Positions 30,022 through 38,721 of a stretch of 64,000 nt of DNA are shown piece by piece. Made by a program: the position numbers and the translations under genes. This stretch comes from an uncultured Bacteroidaceae bacterium (GTDB lineage Bacteria > Bacteroidota > Bacteroidia > Bacteroidales > Bacteroidaceae). The stretch lies in assembly GCA_905236985.1 (NCBI GenBank), contig CAJORF010000123.1, positions 1-64,000 of the forward strand. The letters are read 5' to 3'. Position 1 is the first letter of the stretch, and each line of letters opens with the position of its first letter. The notes below the pieces were generated by a model. The model saw only the letters and a program-made list of their open reading frames with translations. It ran no database searches and was not told the origin of the DNA.

Positions 30022-31545
30022 ATGAATATGATGACACAGAAAACAAAGATGTGGCTCGGCGCAGCAGCGCTGGTATTCAGCAGCAGCCTGATGACAGGCG
30101 CAATCATGAGTGATAAGATTTCCGTAGCATCCAAGGCGCAGGCCGCAGCCACGCCTGTGATGGCCACTTCGACCGTGGCCGCTCCAGCAGGTCTGGTTGA
30201 CTTGACTACCGCTGCTGAACGTTCGGTTAATTCAGTAGTTTATATTAAAGTGACGAAGAATGCCGTTCGCCAGACGGTGACGGTGCGTGACCCTTTCGAG
30301 GATTTCTTTGGTGACTTCTTCGGCTATGGCAACCGTGAACGCGGACAGGGCAGACAGCAGGAAATTGAGACGCAACCGAAACGTCAGGGCGCTGGTTCGG
30401 GAGTCATCATCTCAGCAGACGGATATATCGTCACGAATAACCACGTTGTAGCGGGTGCTGATGAGATTCTTGTGAAACTGAATGACAACACGGAATACAA
30501 AGGCCGTATTATCGGTTTGGATGAGACGACCGACTTAGCACTTGTCAAAGTAGAAGCCAAGAACTTGCCTGCCATCACCATTGGTAACTCCGACGCACTG
30601 AAAATTGGCGAATGGGTGCTGGCTGTGGGCAATCCATTTAACCTCACTTCAACAGTCACTGCAGGTATTGTTTCTGCCAAAGCTCGTTCCTTGGGAGCCA
30701 ATGGTGTTGAGAGCTTTATCCAGACCGATGCTGCCATCAACGCAGGCAACTCCGGTGGTGCGCTCGTCAATGAGCAGGGCGAACTCGTCGGTATCAATGC
30801 GATGCTTTACAGCCAGACGGGCAGCTATGCCGGCTATGGTTTTGCCATCCCGACGACTATCATGAATAAGGTCGTAGCCGACCTGAAAGAGTTTGGTGTA
30901 GTCCAGCGTGCATTGCTCGGCGTCCGTGGTATGGATGTGACGAATTATATTGACGTAGAGAAGGAGAAGGGTAATGAAGTCGATCTCGGCACTAATCAGG
31001 GAATCTACATCCAGGATGTCGAAGAGAAGACCACAGCCGAGGAACTGGGATTGCAGAAAGGTGACGTCATCACCGCTATCGATGGCAAGGATGTCACCAA
31101 AATGGCAGAATTGCAGGAAACTCTCTCCCAGCGTCGTCCAGGTGACAAAGTGAAGGTGTCCTACATCCGTAATAAGAAAACGCGCACGGAGACCGCTACG
31201 TTGCGCAACGCACAAGGCGGCACTGAGGTGATGGAGGAAGTCGATATCGACCTGTTTGGCGCTCAGCTGAAACCGCTCAGCGACGAGGCACGTCAGCAGC
31301 TGGCTCTACGCTTCGGCCTTGAAGTGACAGCCATCAAGAAGGGTAAGCTGATGGATGCTGGGATCACAAAAGGTATGATTCTCTTGCAGGTCAACGATCA
31401 AGAGATGCGCACCGTCGAGGACTTCGAAAATGCCGTGAAGGCTGCCAATCAGTCGAGCGATCGTGTGCTCTGGATCCGTGCCATCACGCCGAGTGGCCGT
31501 CGCGTAGCCACCGCTATTGATCTCTCTGAAGAGAAGAAGAAATGA
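30022..31545 (+). CDS. Do/DegQ/HtrA-family periplasmic serine protease with PDZ domains
   Basis: GSGVIISADGYIVTNNHVV, TDAAINAGNSGGALVN, PDZ segments. Confidence 0.96.
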   Translation: MNMMTQKTKMWLGAAALVFSSSLMTGAIMSDKISVASKAQAAATPVMATSTVAAPAGLVDLTTAAERSVNSVVYIKVTKNAVRQTVTVRDPFEDFFGDFFGYGNRERGQGRQQEIETQPKRQGAGSGVIISADGYIVTNNHVVAGADEILVKLNDNTEYKGRIIGLDETTDLALVKVEAKNLPAITIGNSDALKIGEWVLAVGNPFNLTSTVTAGIVSAKARSLGANGVESFIQTDAAINAGNSGGALVNEQGELVGINAMLYSQTGSYAGYGFAIPTTIMNKVVADLKEFGVVQRALLGVRGMDVTNYIDVEKEKGNEVDLGTNQGIYIQDVEEKTTAEELGLQKGDVITAIDGKDVTKMAELQETLSQRRPGDKVKVSYIRNKKTRTETATLRNAQGGTEVMEEVDIDLFGAQLKPLSDEARQQLALRFGLEVTAIKKGKLMDAGITKGMILLQVNDQEMRTVEDFENAVKAANQSSDRVLWIRAITPSGRRVATAIDLSEEKKK

Positions 31546-31709
31546 GTGAAAACTGAAAGAGTGAAAAGTAAAAAATAGGCTGTCAGCAAAAAGCAGACCA
31601 AAGTGTTAACGAAAGCGTCGAAGGGGCAATGTTTTGTAAAAAGCTTTGCTTCTTCGCACTTTTTCGGTGAAAACTTTGAAATTTTTTTGCGCGTGAATCA
31701 TATTTATTG

Positions 31710-31717
31710 TATTTTTG
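31710..31717 (+). promoter_or_regulatory. -7 motif TATTTTTG upstream of rpoD
   Basis: TAnnTTTG match. Confidence 0.45.
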
Positions 31718-31775
31718 CGCGATTTAAAAGTAAGCAGCAACAAAAATTCATATATTTTCATATTACCTTAAAGGA

Positions 31776-32636
31776 ATGAGACAGCTAAAAATCACCAAGA
31801 GCATCACCAACCGCGAAAGCGCTTCATTGGACAAATACCTCCAGGAAATCGGTCGTGAGGACCTGATTACTGTGGAGGAGGAGGTTGAACTGGCACAGCG
31901 CATCCGTAAGGGCGACCGTGAGGCACTCGAGAAGCTGACGCGTGCCAATCTGCGTTTCGTGGTCAGTGTGGCTAAGCAGTACCAGAATCAGGGTCTTTCG
32001 CTTCCCGACCTGATCAATGAGGGTAACCTCGGGTTGATCAAGGCTGCTGAGAAATTCGATGAGACGCGCGGCTTCAAGTTTATCTCCTACGCCGTGTGGT
32101 GGATTCGTCAGAGCATCCTACAGGCATTGGCCGAGCAGAGCCGTATCGTGCGCTTGCCTCTGAATCAAGTAGGTTCGCTCAATAAGATTTCCAAGGCTCT
32201 CTCGAAGTTTGAGCAGGAGAACGAGCGTCGTCCGAGTCCCGATGAACTGGCTGAAGAGCTGGACATTCCTGTTGATAAAATATCGGATACGTTGAAGGTC
32301 AGCGGTCGGCATATCTCTGTTGATGCTCCCTTCGTGGAGGGCGAGGACAACACTTTGCTCGACGTCATTGTCAATGATGACAGCCCCATGGCCGACAAGA
32401 GCCTGGTCAACGAAAGCCTCAGCCGCGAGATTGACCGTGCCCTCTCAACGCTCAGCGAGCGTGAGAAGCAGATTGTGGAGATGTTCTTCGGTATCAATCA
32501 TCAAGAGATGACCCTTGAAGAGATTGGCGATAAGTTTAACCTCACACGTGAGCGTGTGCGACAAATCAAGGAGAAGGCCATTCGACGCCTGCGCAACAAC
32601 TCGAAGAGCAAGCTCCTGAAATCGTATCTGGGATAA
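31776..32636 (+). CDS. rpoD: RNA polymerase primary sigma factor, short Bacteroidota type
   Basis: [47 protein letters not shown]; sigma regions 2-4. Confidence 0.97.
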   Translation: MRQLKITKSITNRESASLDKYLQEIGREDLITVEEEVELAQRIRKGDREALEKLTRANLRFVVSVAKQYQNQGLSLPDLINEGNLGLIKAAEKFDETRGFKFISYAVWWIRQSILQALAEQSRIVRLPLNQVGSLNKISKALSKFEQENERRPSPDELAEELDIPVDKISDTLKVSGRHISVDAPFVEGEDNTLLDVIVNDDSPMADKSLVNESLSREIDRALSTLSEREKQIVEMFFGINHQEMTLEEIGDKFNLTRERVRQIKEKAIRRLRNNSKSKLLKSYLG

Positions 32637-32686
32637 ATAGGAATCTGGACAATCTGGATCATCAAGAATAACGAGAAGACAAAAGA

Positions 32687-33169
32687 ATGACCCGAAACAT
32701 GAGAATGAATAGAATGGCTCGTTGTCTCTGTTGCCTTGCAGCATTATTGTGTTTGACACTCTCGCTGTCGGCAGCCGATAAGGAGCCGAAGATGAAGCGC
32801 GTATATATGTTTGGTGTTGCTGTGTCGTTGATTGATTCCACCGCATACCAAACAGACGTTCAAGTCATTGACAGTGCTTGGATTGAACCTCATCAGTTCT
32901 TGGTAGATCGCGCACTCTATAGCTTGCAATTGCAATCTCACGTGGAAACACAGGAGCATCACAAGAACAGCATCTGTACCATTTACTTCAATACCAGCCC
33001 TCGCAAGATTCAGCGCAAGTGGGCGAAGGTGAAAAAACACTGCGAGAAAGATCCATCCATTCACTATCAGATTCTTCCCAAGGAGCGTTTCTGCTTTAAG
33101 ACAGAAGAATATAAACCGGTCATCATCGGCGAGCCTGAAGAAAAAACCAATAATAGTTCGAAGAAATGA
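32687..33169 (+). CDS. Exported hypothetical protein
   Basis: Signal peptide-like ARCLCCLAALLCLTLSLSAADKE; stop overlaps the start of the next CDS (ATGA). Confidence 0.7.
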   Translation: MTRNMRMNRMARCLCCLAALLCLTLSLSAADKEPKMKRVYMFGVAVSLIDSTAYQTDVQVIDSAWIEPHQFLVDRALYSLQLQSHVETQEHHKNSICTIYFNTSPRKIQRKWAKVKKHCEKDPSIHYQILPKERFCFKTEEYKPVIIGEPEEKTNNSSKK

Positions 33170-34062
33170 CGCCGCATCGTTTCAAGGTTGCCCTGCATTG
33201 CTTGCAGGTAAATCTGCCCGACGCGCTGTCGGCATCGGATATCATCCCTTCCTTCTCGCCGTTTGTCTGCGAGGAGGAGGGTGATGTGCTTTTTTGTATG
33301 GATGTGGAGGAAGGGGCTGCCCCAGACTTCAGTGCGATGGACGAGATTGGACAGTTCGACTGCGGCGGTGCCAACCACGGAGTCTATCGTGCCGATGATG
33401 GCAGTTATGCCTTCGAGATTAGTCTGCCGGCCTGCGATGGTGGTCGGCTCAGTTGCTGCCTCATGGCAAATGCCGACTTCAAGCACTGTCGTGCCGTGCT
33501 GACAGGGTCTTCGCTGCGTCAGCATCAGTTCGGACTGAACAATGCGCTCATGATGTCCTTTGCCTTTGCCGCTGCCGAACAAGACACCCTGCTCATCCAC
33601 GCTTCTGTCATCCGCAACGGTGGCTATGGTTATCTCTTCACCGCTCCTAGCGGCACAGGAAAGAGCACGCATACCCACCTGTGGTATAAGCATATCCCTG
33701 GCTCTGATCTAATGAACGATGATAACCCTGTCGTGCGCATCATAGATGGTGAGACTCGAATCTATGGGTCACCGTGGAGTGGCAAGACTCCTTGCTATCG
33801 CAATATTTGGGCACCCGTAGGTGCCATTACGCGCATCGAACAGCGTCCTGAGAACACTATCCGTCGTATGGCTCCTGTTGAGGCTTTCGCGATGCTGTTG
33901 CCGGCCGTAAGCTCGATGAAGTGGGATAAGCGTGTCTATATTGGTATCTGCGACACGATAGCCCATCTTCTGCCCATTACCCCCATTTTCTGGCTTGGCT
34001 GCCGTCCTGACGAAGAGGCTGCAAGGGTGTGCTATGAGGCGGTGAGAAGGAGTGGAAAATGA
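33166..34062 (+). CDS. HPr kinase/PEPCK-like P-loop kinase family protein
   Basis: LLIHASVI, FTAPSGTGKSTHTHLW (P-loop), LMNDDNPVVRI, YGSPWSGKTPCYRN. Confidence 0.8.
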   Translation: MTPHRFKVALHCLQVNLPDALSASDIIPSFSPFVCEEEGDVLFCMDVEEGAAPDFSAMDEIGQFDCGGANHGVYRADDGSYAFEISLPACDGGRLSCCLMANADFKHCRAVLTGSSLRQHQFGLNNALMMSFAFAAAEQDTLLIHASVIRNGGYGYLFTAPSGTGKSTHTHLWYKHIPGSDLMNDDNPVVRIIDGETRIYGSPWSGKTPCYRNIWAPVGAITRIEQRPENTIRRMAPVEAFAMLLPAVSSMKWDKRVYIGICDTIAHLLPITPIFWLGCRPDEEAARVCYEAVRRSGK

Positions 34063-34071
34063 AAAATCGGA

Positions 34072-34620
34072 ATGAAGGAACTTATCAAGAAAATAGCGCG
34101 ATGGTTGGCAACGCCTTGGAGGCGTGCTAAGCAGCGTCGTTATGCAGACCCGACAGCTGATGCTTTACCGCGACGGGAAATGCCCAATGACAAGTTTCTT
34201 CCTCTCGTCCGCGAGTATGTTTCAAACGGTGAGCCCGTTGTTATCAATGTCAAGGGCTATTCCATGCGTCCCTTCTTGGAACACCTGCGTGATCGTGTGG
34301 AGCTTGCTCCGTGTACAACGCTCAATATTGGTGATGCCGTATTGGCAGAGATCGCTCCAGGACATTTCGTGTTGCATCGCATCATTGCTATCAATGGCGA
34401 TCATCTCACCTTGATGGGTGATGGAAACATCCGTGGTACAGAGCATTGCACCATTAGTGATGTCTGTGGCGTTGTCACCCGTTATCTTCGTCCCAATGGT
34501 CATGTCCTGCTGGCCAGCGATCCCAAGCTCCAGCGTCGGATACGTCTTTGGCGTTGCCTGCTTCCCATCCGCCGCTTCCTCCTGTTCCCTTATCGCATGA
34601 CCATCGACGAAAGGCAGTAA
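34072..34620 (+). CDS. S24/S26 (signal-peptidase-like) family protein, Ser-His type
   Basis: VKGYSMRPFL (Ser), GHFVLHRIIAINGDHLTLMGDGN (His in HRI in place of Lys). Confidence 0.8.
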   Translation: MKELIKKIARWLATPWRRAKQRRYADPTADALPRREMPNDKFLPLVREYVSNGEPVVINVKGYSMRPFLEHLRDRVELAPCTTLNIGDAVLAEIAPGHFVLHRIIAINGDHLTLMGDGNIRGTEHCTISDVCGVVTRYLRPNGHVLLASDPKLQRRIRLWRCLLPIRRFLLFPYRMTIDERQ

Positions 34621-34688
34621 GGTCTCATTCCGTTGAATATAGAATAACAAGAATAATTTGTAATTTAATAATAATAGATACATATAAG

Positions 34689-34958
34689 ATGAAGATTAAA
34701 GAAGGATTTGAACTGAGAGTCATCTGTGGTGAGGCCATCATTGTCGCCCACGGAAAGCAAAACATAGATTTCTCTAAAATCATCAGCCTCAATGAGAGCG
34801 CTGCGTATCTGTGGCATGCGGTTGAAGGTCGCGATTTTAATGCAGAGGAATTAGCTCGTCTGCTTACTGAGGAGTACGAGGTCGATGAGGCTGTTGCCCT
34901 TCGCGATGCTACTAAGGTCATGGCCGACTGGCAAGAAGCAGGACTGGTGACAGATTGA
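34689..34958 (+). CDS. PqqD-family peptide chaperone (RRE-like)
   Basis: IDFSKIISLNESAAYLWHAVEGRDFNAEELARLLTEEYEVDEAVALRDATKVMADWQEAGLV matches PqqD architecture. Confidence 0.85.
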   Translation: MKIKEGFELRVICGEAIIVAHGKQNIDFSKIISLNESAAYLWHAVEGRDFNAEELARLLTEEYEVDEAVALRDATKVMADWQEAGLVTD

Positions 34959-35039
34959 CAGATTAGCAAATTAACAGATTAACAGCCTCGTTCGTTGCAG
35001 AATAGAAATGAGCATTTAAGGGGCAATCGTGTTAAAACG

Positions 35040-35729
35040 TTAATCTGTTAACTTGTTAACGTGTTTCATCTGTCGCATGATCCACGTCTGACGTTTCAGC
35101 ATATAGGCAGATGGTTCTTTGCTGCTGAAACGCAGGGGATTGGGTAGTGTGGCGGCGATGAGGGCACAATTGGCGCGTGTCAGATGATTGGCCGTGCAGT
35201 TGAAGTGCCATTGTGCGACGGCTTCAGTGCCATAGATGCCATCGCCCATCTCGATGGAGTTGAGATAGACTTCCATGATACGCTCTTTTCCCCAGATCAA
35301 TTCGATGAGGGTTGTGAAATAAACCTCTAGCCCTTTACGTACCCATGAGTGGTCAGGCCACAGGAACACATTCTTGGCAGTCTGCTGGCTGATGGTGCTA
35401 CCTCCGCGTTGCCGTTTGCCGTTCTTATTTTCCTTAATGGCTTTTCCGATGGCATCGTAGTCGAAACCGTGATGTTCCAGAAAACGTTGATCCTCAGAGG
35501 CTATCACGGCCACCGGCATAAACTCAGATATCTCTTCCAACGGTACCCAATGGTGGCGCAGACGGATGGGTTCGCCGCGCCCCGCTTGTTGCACGCAGCG
35601 AATGACCATCAGCGGCGTCACATATACTGGCAGCCAGCGGTAGGCAACAACAGTGAATATTGTGGAGGCAAAGAAGAAAATCACCAGCCCCCGTAGCCAT
35701 TTCTGTATTGTCCTAAGTAGATTTTTCAC
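35040..35729 (-). CDS. mtgA: Monofunctional biosynthetic peptidoglycan transglycosylase
   Basis: [42 protein letters not shown]. Confidence 0.95.
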   Translation of the reverse strand: MKNLLRTIQKWLRGLVIFFFASTIFTVVAYRWLPVYVTPLMVIRCVQQAGRGEPIRLRHHWVPLEEISEFMPVAVIASEDQRFLEHHGFDYDAIGKAIKENKNGKRQRGGSTISQQTAKNVFLWPDHSWVRKGLEVYFTTLIELIWGKERIMEVYLNSIEMGDGIYGTEAVAQWHFNCTANHLTRANCALIAATLPNPLRFSSKEPSAYMLKRQTWIMRQMKHVNKLTD

Positions 35730-35732
35730 TCC

Positions 35733-36626
35733 TCACTTTTCATTTTTCACTCTAATTACCCTCACTCCGAGTTGTGTGGGATGTTTCTTCATGTATTCTT
35801 CCAGCGTCATGGGCTCCAACACCACCTTCTTGTGGATCTGGCTGGCGTTAAGCAGGTGCAATTTGCCGTCTCGTCCCCAGACGGCAAAGCCAAGGTGCGA
35901 TACGTCGAGTCCTGCTTTTTTGGTGACAATGGCCAAGATGTCACCGTCGCGTACGCAAGTGAGCTCCTGTCTTGAACGTCCCAGCAGACGGCGGGGGATA
36001 TAGCGAACGGTGCGGCCGCAGAGCCGTTGCTCGTTGGCCTTGATCAGTTGGAGAGCCTGCGCATCACCCTTCAGCATCGGATAGCTATCGGAGTGTTTGC
36101 TCATGTAAGTGATGTCCAGCGTCTGTGCTTCGACGAAGGGATAGTAGGCACCACGACTGTCATTTTCATTTCCTGTTATCTCAGTTGTGAAGCCTTGCTT
36201 GCCGTTACTTTCTATCCATTCGCTAAAATAATGGTTGCGCGAGGCATAACCGTCCAGTTGGCCGTTGCGGTAGCGTAACTTGGTGAGGTTTTGGCAGAAA
36301 TCGGCGAAGCTCGTGCTGCCCTGTCGGGTTGTCAAGGTTAGTGCCACGACATTCTCTACGAGCGTCGTACAGTCCAACTCACGCAGGTTCACGGCCAGCT
36401 CCTCCTTGGGATTGACCTCTAACGTCTTTCCCACGTATGGAAGTCCCTTAAGTTGTGTGGCGTAATACATTACGAGATTTTCCGTGTCTGGCTGTTGTCG
36501 CCCCTTCTTCAAGAGTTCTACGACGCGTAAGCTATCAGTTTTCTGATAGGTGAGTGCATGACTTGCTGATGTCATGAACAGCATCATGACCACGGCAATA
36601 ATGGTTGAAAGTGTGTGTTGAATCAT
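35733..36626 (-). CDS. DUF1460 / N-acetylmuramoyl-L-alanine amidase-like protein
   Basis: LRELDCTTLVENVVALTLT, DGDILAIVTKKAGLDVSHLGFAVW; start set to MIQHTLSTIIAVV. Confidence 0.85.
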   Translation of the reverse strand: MIQHTLSTIIAVVMMLFMTSASHALTYQKTDSLRVVELLKKGRQQPDTENLVMYYATQLKGLPYVGKTLEVNPKEELAVNLRELDCTTLVENVVALTLTTRQGSTSFADFCQNLTKLRYRNGQLDGYASRNHYFSEWIESNGKQGFTTEITGNENDSRGAYYPFVEAQTLDITYMSKHSDSYPMLKGDAQALQLIKANEQRLCGRTVRYIPRRLLGRSRQELTCVRDGDILAIVTKKAGLDVSHLGFAVWGRDGKLHLLNASQIHKKVVLEPMTLEEYMKKHPTQLGVRVIRVKNEK

Positions 36627-36648
36627 TATTATTCTCCTTATTTTGGGA

Positions 36649-36656
36649 CAAAGATA
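36649..36656 (-). promoter_or_regulatory. -7 motif TATCTTTG for DUF1460 gene
   Basis: CAAAGATA on + strand. Confidence 0.45.
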
Positions 36657-36763
36657 TGAAAAAGTTACAAGTTTCAAGTTTCTTATTGAAAGAATTTGCG
36701 AACTATCACTTATTTTTTCACTTTTCATTCTTTCATTTTTCACTTTTTCACTACCTTTGCTCC

Positions 36764-38017
36764 GTGAAACATCAAAAACGACTCCTTTTCGCGCTTCTGT
36801 CGTTTATCTCGTTGTCCATCGCGGCACAGCAGACTCGCAGTCTCTCCGAGCAGATCCGCACGGTGCAGGTCATCGTAAAGGGTGATCCGTTGCTTCCTCC
36901 CATCATGGAGATGGGCGACCCATTTGAGATTGCTTTCGATGACCTCACGCACGAGTACACGCGTTATATATATAAGGTGGAATTCTGCAACTCCGACTGG
37001 AGTGTCAACGAGGATGTCTTCGAGAGTGACTACCTCGAAGGTTTCAATGGACAGCCCATCGATGAATATGAGAAGAGCCTCAATACAACGGTTCTCTATA
37101 CCCATTACCGCCTATCGCTGCCCAACGAAAACACACGTTTGCTCTTGCCTGGCAACTACCGTGTGCGTGTCTATGCCGACGAGCGCGACAGTAGCGATGA
37201 GCCCGTGCTCGAAGCTTGTTTCTCGCTCCTTAGCCCTGAGATGGCCATTCGTGCAACTGTCAGCTCCAACACTGAGGTTGATTTCAACCAGAAGCATCAG
37301 CAGGTGACTTATGCCGTCAGCTACGGCAGCCGACGTGTGATAGATCCGCAACGCGAGTTGCACACTGTGGTGATGCAGAACCGTCGTTGGGACTCGGCTG
37401 TCATGGATCTCATGCCAAACATCCAGAATACGATGGGTGTAGAGTGGACGCACCGCCGCGAACTGATCTTCTCCGCTGGTTCGGAGTACCATAAGTTTGA
37501 AATCCTCGATGTGCATCAGAATGGAATGGGTGTCGATAAGATGCGATGGTATGACCCTCACTACCACGCTACGCTCTTTGCTATGTCGCCCCAGCACAAC
37601 TATACGTACAATCCAGACCGCAATGGTGCCTTTGTTATTCGCCATAGCGGCGACGAGGACAATGACACGCAATGTGAGTATCTTTTTGTTCATTTTCTGC
37701 TGGTGATGCCCCGTCTCGATGGTGGCGATGTCTATGTTTGTGGTCTATGGGACAATGGTTTCCCCGATCCTATGTGCAAGATGAGCTATGACGAGAGTCA
37801 GTGCGCTTACGAATGCGGTGTGCTCCTTAAACAGGGCTACTACAACTATCAGTTTCGCCAGCTTGACAGTCATGGTGTAGGGCAAACCGTCCGCACCGAA
37901 GGCGACTTCTATCAGACGGAAAACGAATATATCATTCTCGTCTATCACCGTCCGCAAGGTACACGCTACGATGCTCTCGTAGGTTATCAACTTATCAATT
38001 ACGATGGAACTCGTTAA
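36764..38017 (+). CDS. DUF5103 / type IX secretion system plug-type protein
   Basis: TRSLSEQIRTVQVIVKGDPLLPPIMEMGDPFEIAFDDLTHEYTRYIYKVEFCNSDW; GTG start VKHQKRLLFALLSFISLSIAAQQ. Confidence 0.8.
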   Translation: MKHQKRLLFALLSFISLSIAAQQTRSLSEQIRTVQVIVKGDPLLPPIMEMGDPFEIAFDDLTHEYTRYIYKVEFCNSDWSVNEDVFESDYLEGFNGQPIDEYEKSLNTTVLYTHYRLSLPNENTRLLLPGNYRVRVYADERDSSDEPVLEACFSLLSPEMAIRATVSSNTEVDFNQKHQQVTYAVSYGSRRVIDPQRELHTVVMQNRRWDSAVMDLMPNIQNTMGVEWTHRRELIFSAGSEYHKFEILDVHQNGMGVDKMRWYDPHYHATLFAMSPQHNYTYNPDRNGAFVIRHSGDEDNDTQCEYLFVHFLLVMPRLDGGDVYVCGLWDNGFPDPMCKMSYDESQCAYECGVLLKQGYYNYQFRQLDSHGVGQTVRTEGDFYQTENEYIILVYHRPQGTRYDALVGYQLINYDGTR

Positions 38018-38666
38018 GCAATTCTTTCAGAATCTGGGTGATATGCTCAGCATCCCTTGGTCATTTGTCATCCTCGAATTGATTGGCACGCTGGCAGGTG
38101 CAGTATCAGGAGCCCGCCTGTCCGCTGCCAAGCAATTCGACCTGTTTGGTGCTTTCATCGTGGGTACAGCTACAGCTGTCGGTGGTGGTACTACGCGTGA
38201 CCTGTTGATTGGTAAGACTCCATTCTGGCTGGAAGACCCCATCTACCTGCTTACCTGTCTCTTCGGTCTGTTGTGGGTCATTGTGTTCCGCAAGTGGCTT
38301 GTACGCCAGAATAATACGTGGTTTCTTTTCGATTGCATTGGTTTCTCTCTGTTCAATGTCATCGGCATTGAGAAAGCCCTCGGACTTGGCCTGCCCACCT
38401 GGGCTGCTGTCTGTCTCGGCGTAATCACGGGAGCCGGAGGAGGTGTGTTGCGCGACATCCTCATCAATGAGGTACCCCTCATCTTCCGCAAGGAGATTTA
38501 CGCCACTTGTTGCCTTGCTGGCGGCCTCGTCTATATCGGCTGCCTTCACGGCCTCGGATGGGCTCCAGAAGGCAGTGCCGTCCTCTCCTGCATCGTCGCT
38601 ATCAGCATCCGTATGCTTGCTGTCAAGTATGGCTGGAGCCTACCCACGCTGAAAGCAGAGCCGTAG
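38004..38666 (+). CDS. Trimeric intracellular cation channel family (UPF0126/YicG-like) protein
   Basis: AGAVSGARLSAAKQFDLFGAFIVGTATAVGGGTTRDLLIG and second repeat ITGAGGGVLRDILINEVPLIF. Confidence 0.92.
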   Translation: MELVKQFFQNLGDMLSIPWSFVILELIGTLAGAVSGARLSAAKQFDLFGAFIVGTATAVGGGTTRDLLIGKTPFWLEDPIYLLTCLFGLLWVIVFRKWLVRQNNTWFLFDCIGFSLFNVIGIEKALGLGLPTWAAVCLGVITGAGGGVLRDILINEVPLIFRKEIYATCCLAGGLVYIGCLHGLGWAPEGSAVLSCIVAISIRMLAVKYGWSLPTLKAEP

Positions 38667-38721
38667 GAAGGACATATTTTAAGTTTTGTTTTCGGAATCT
38701 TATCGACAGGTTCTGTGACGG

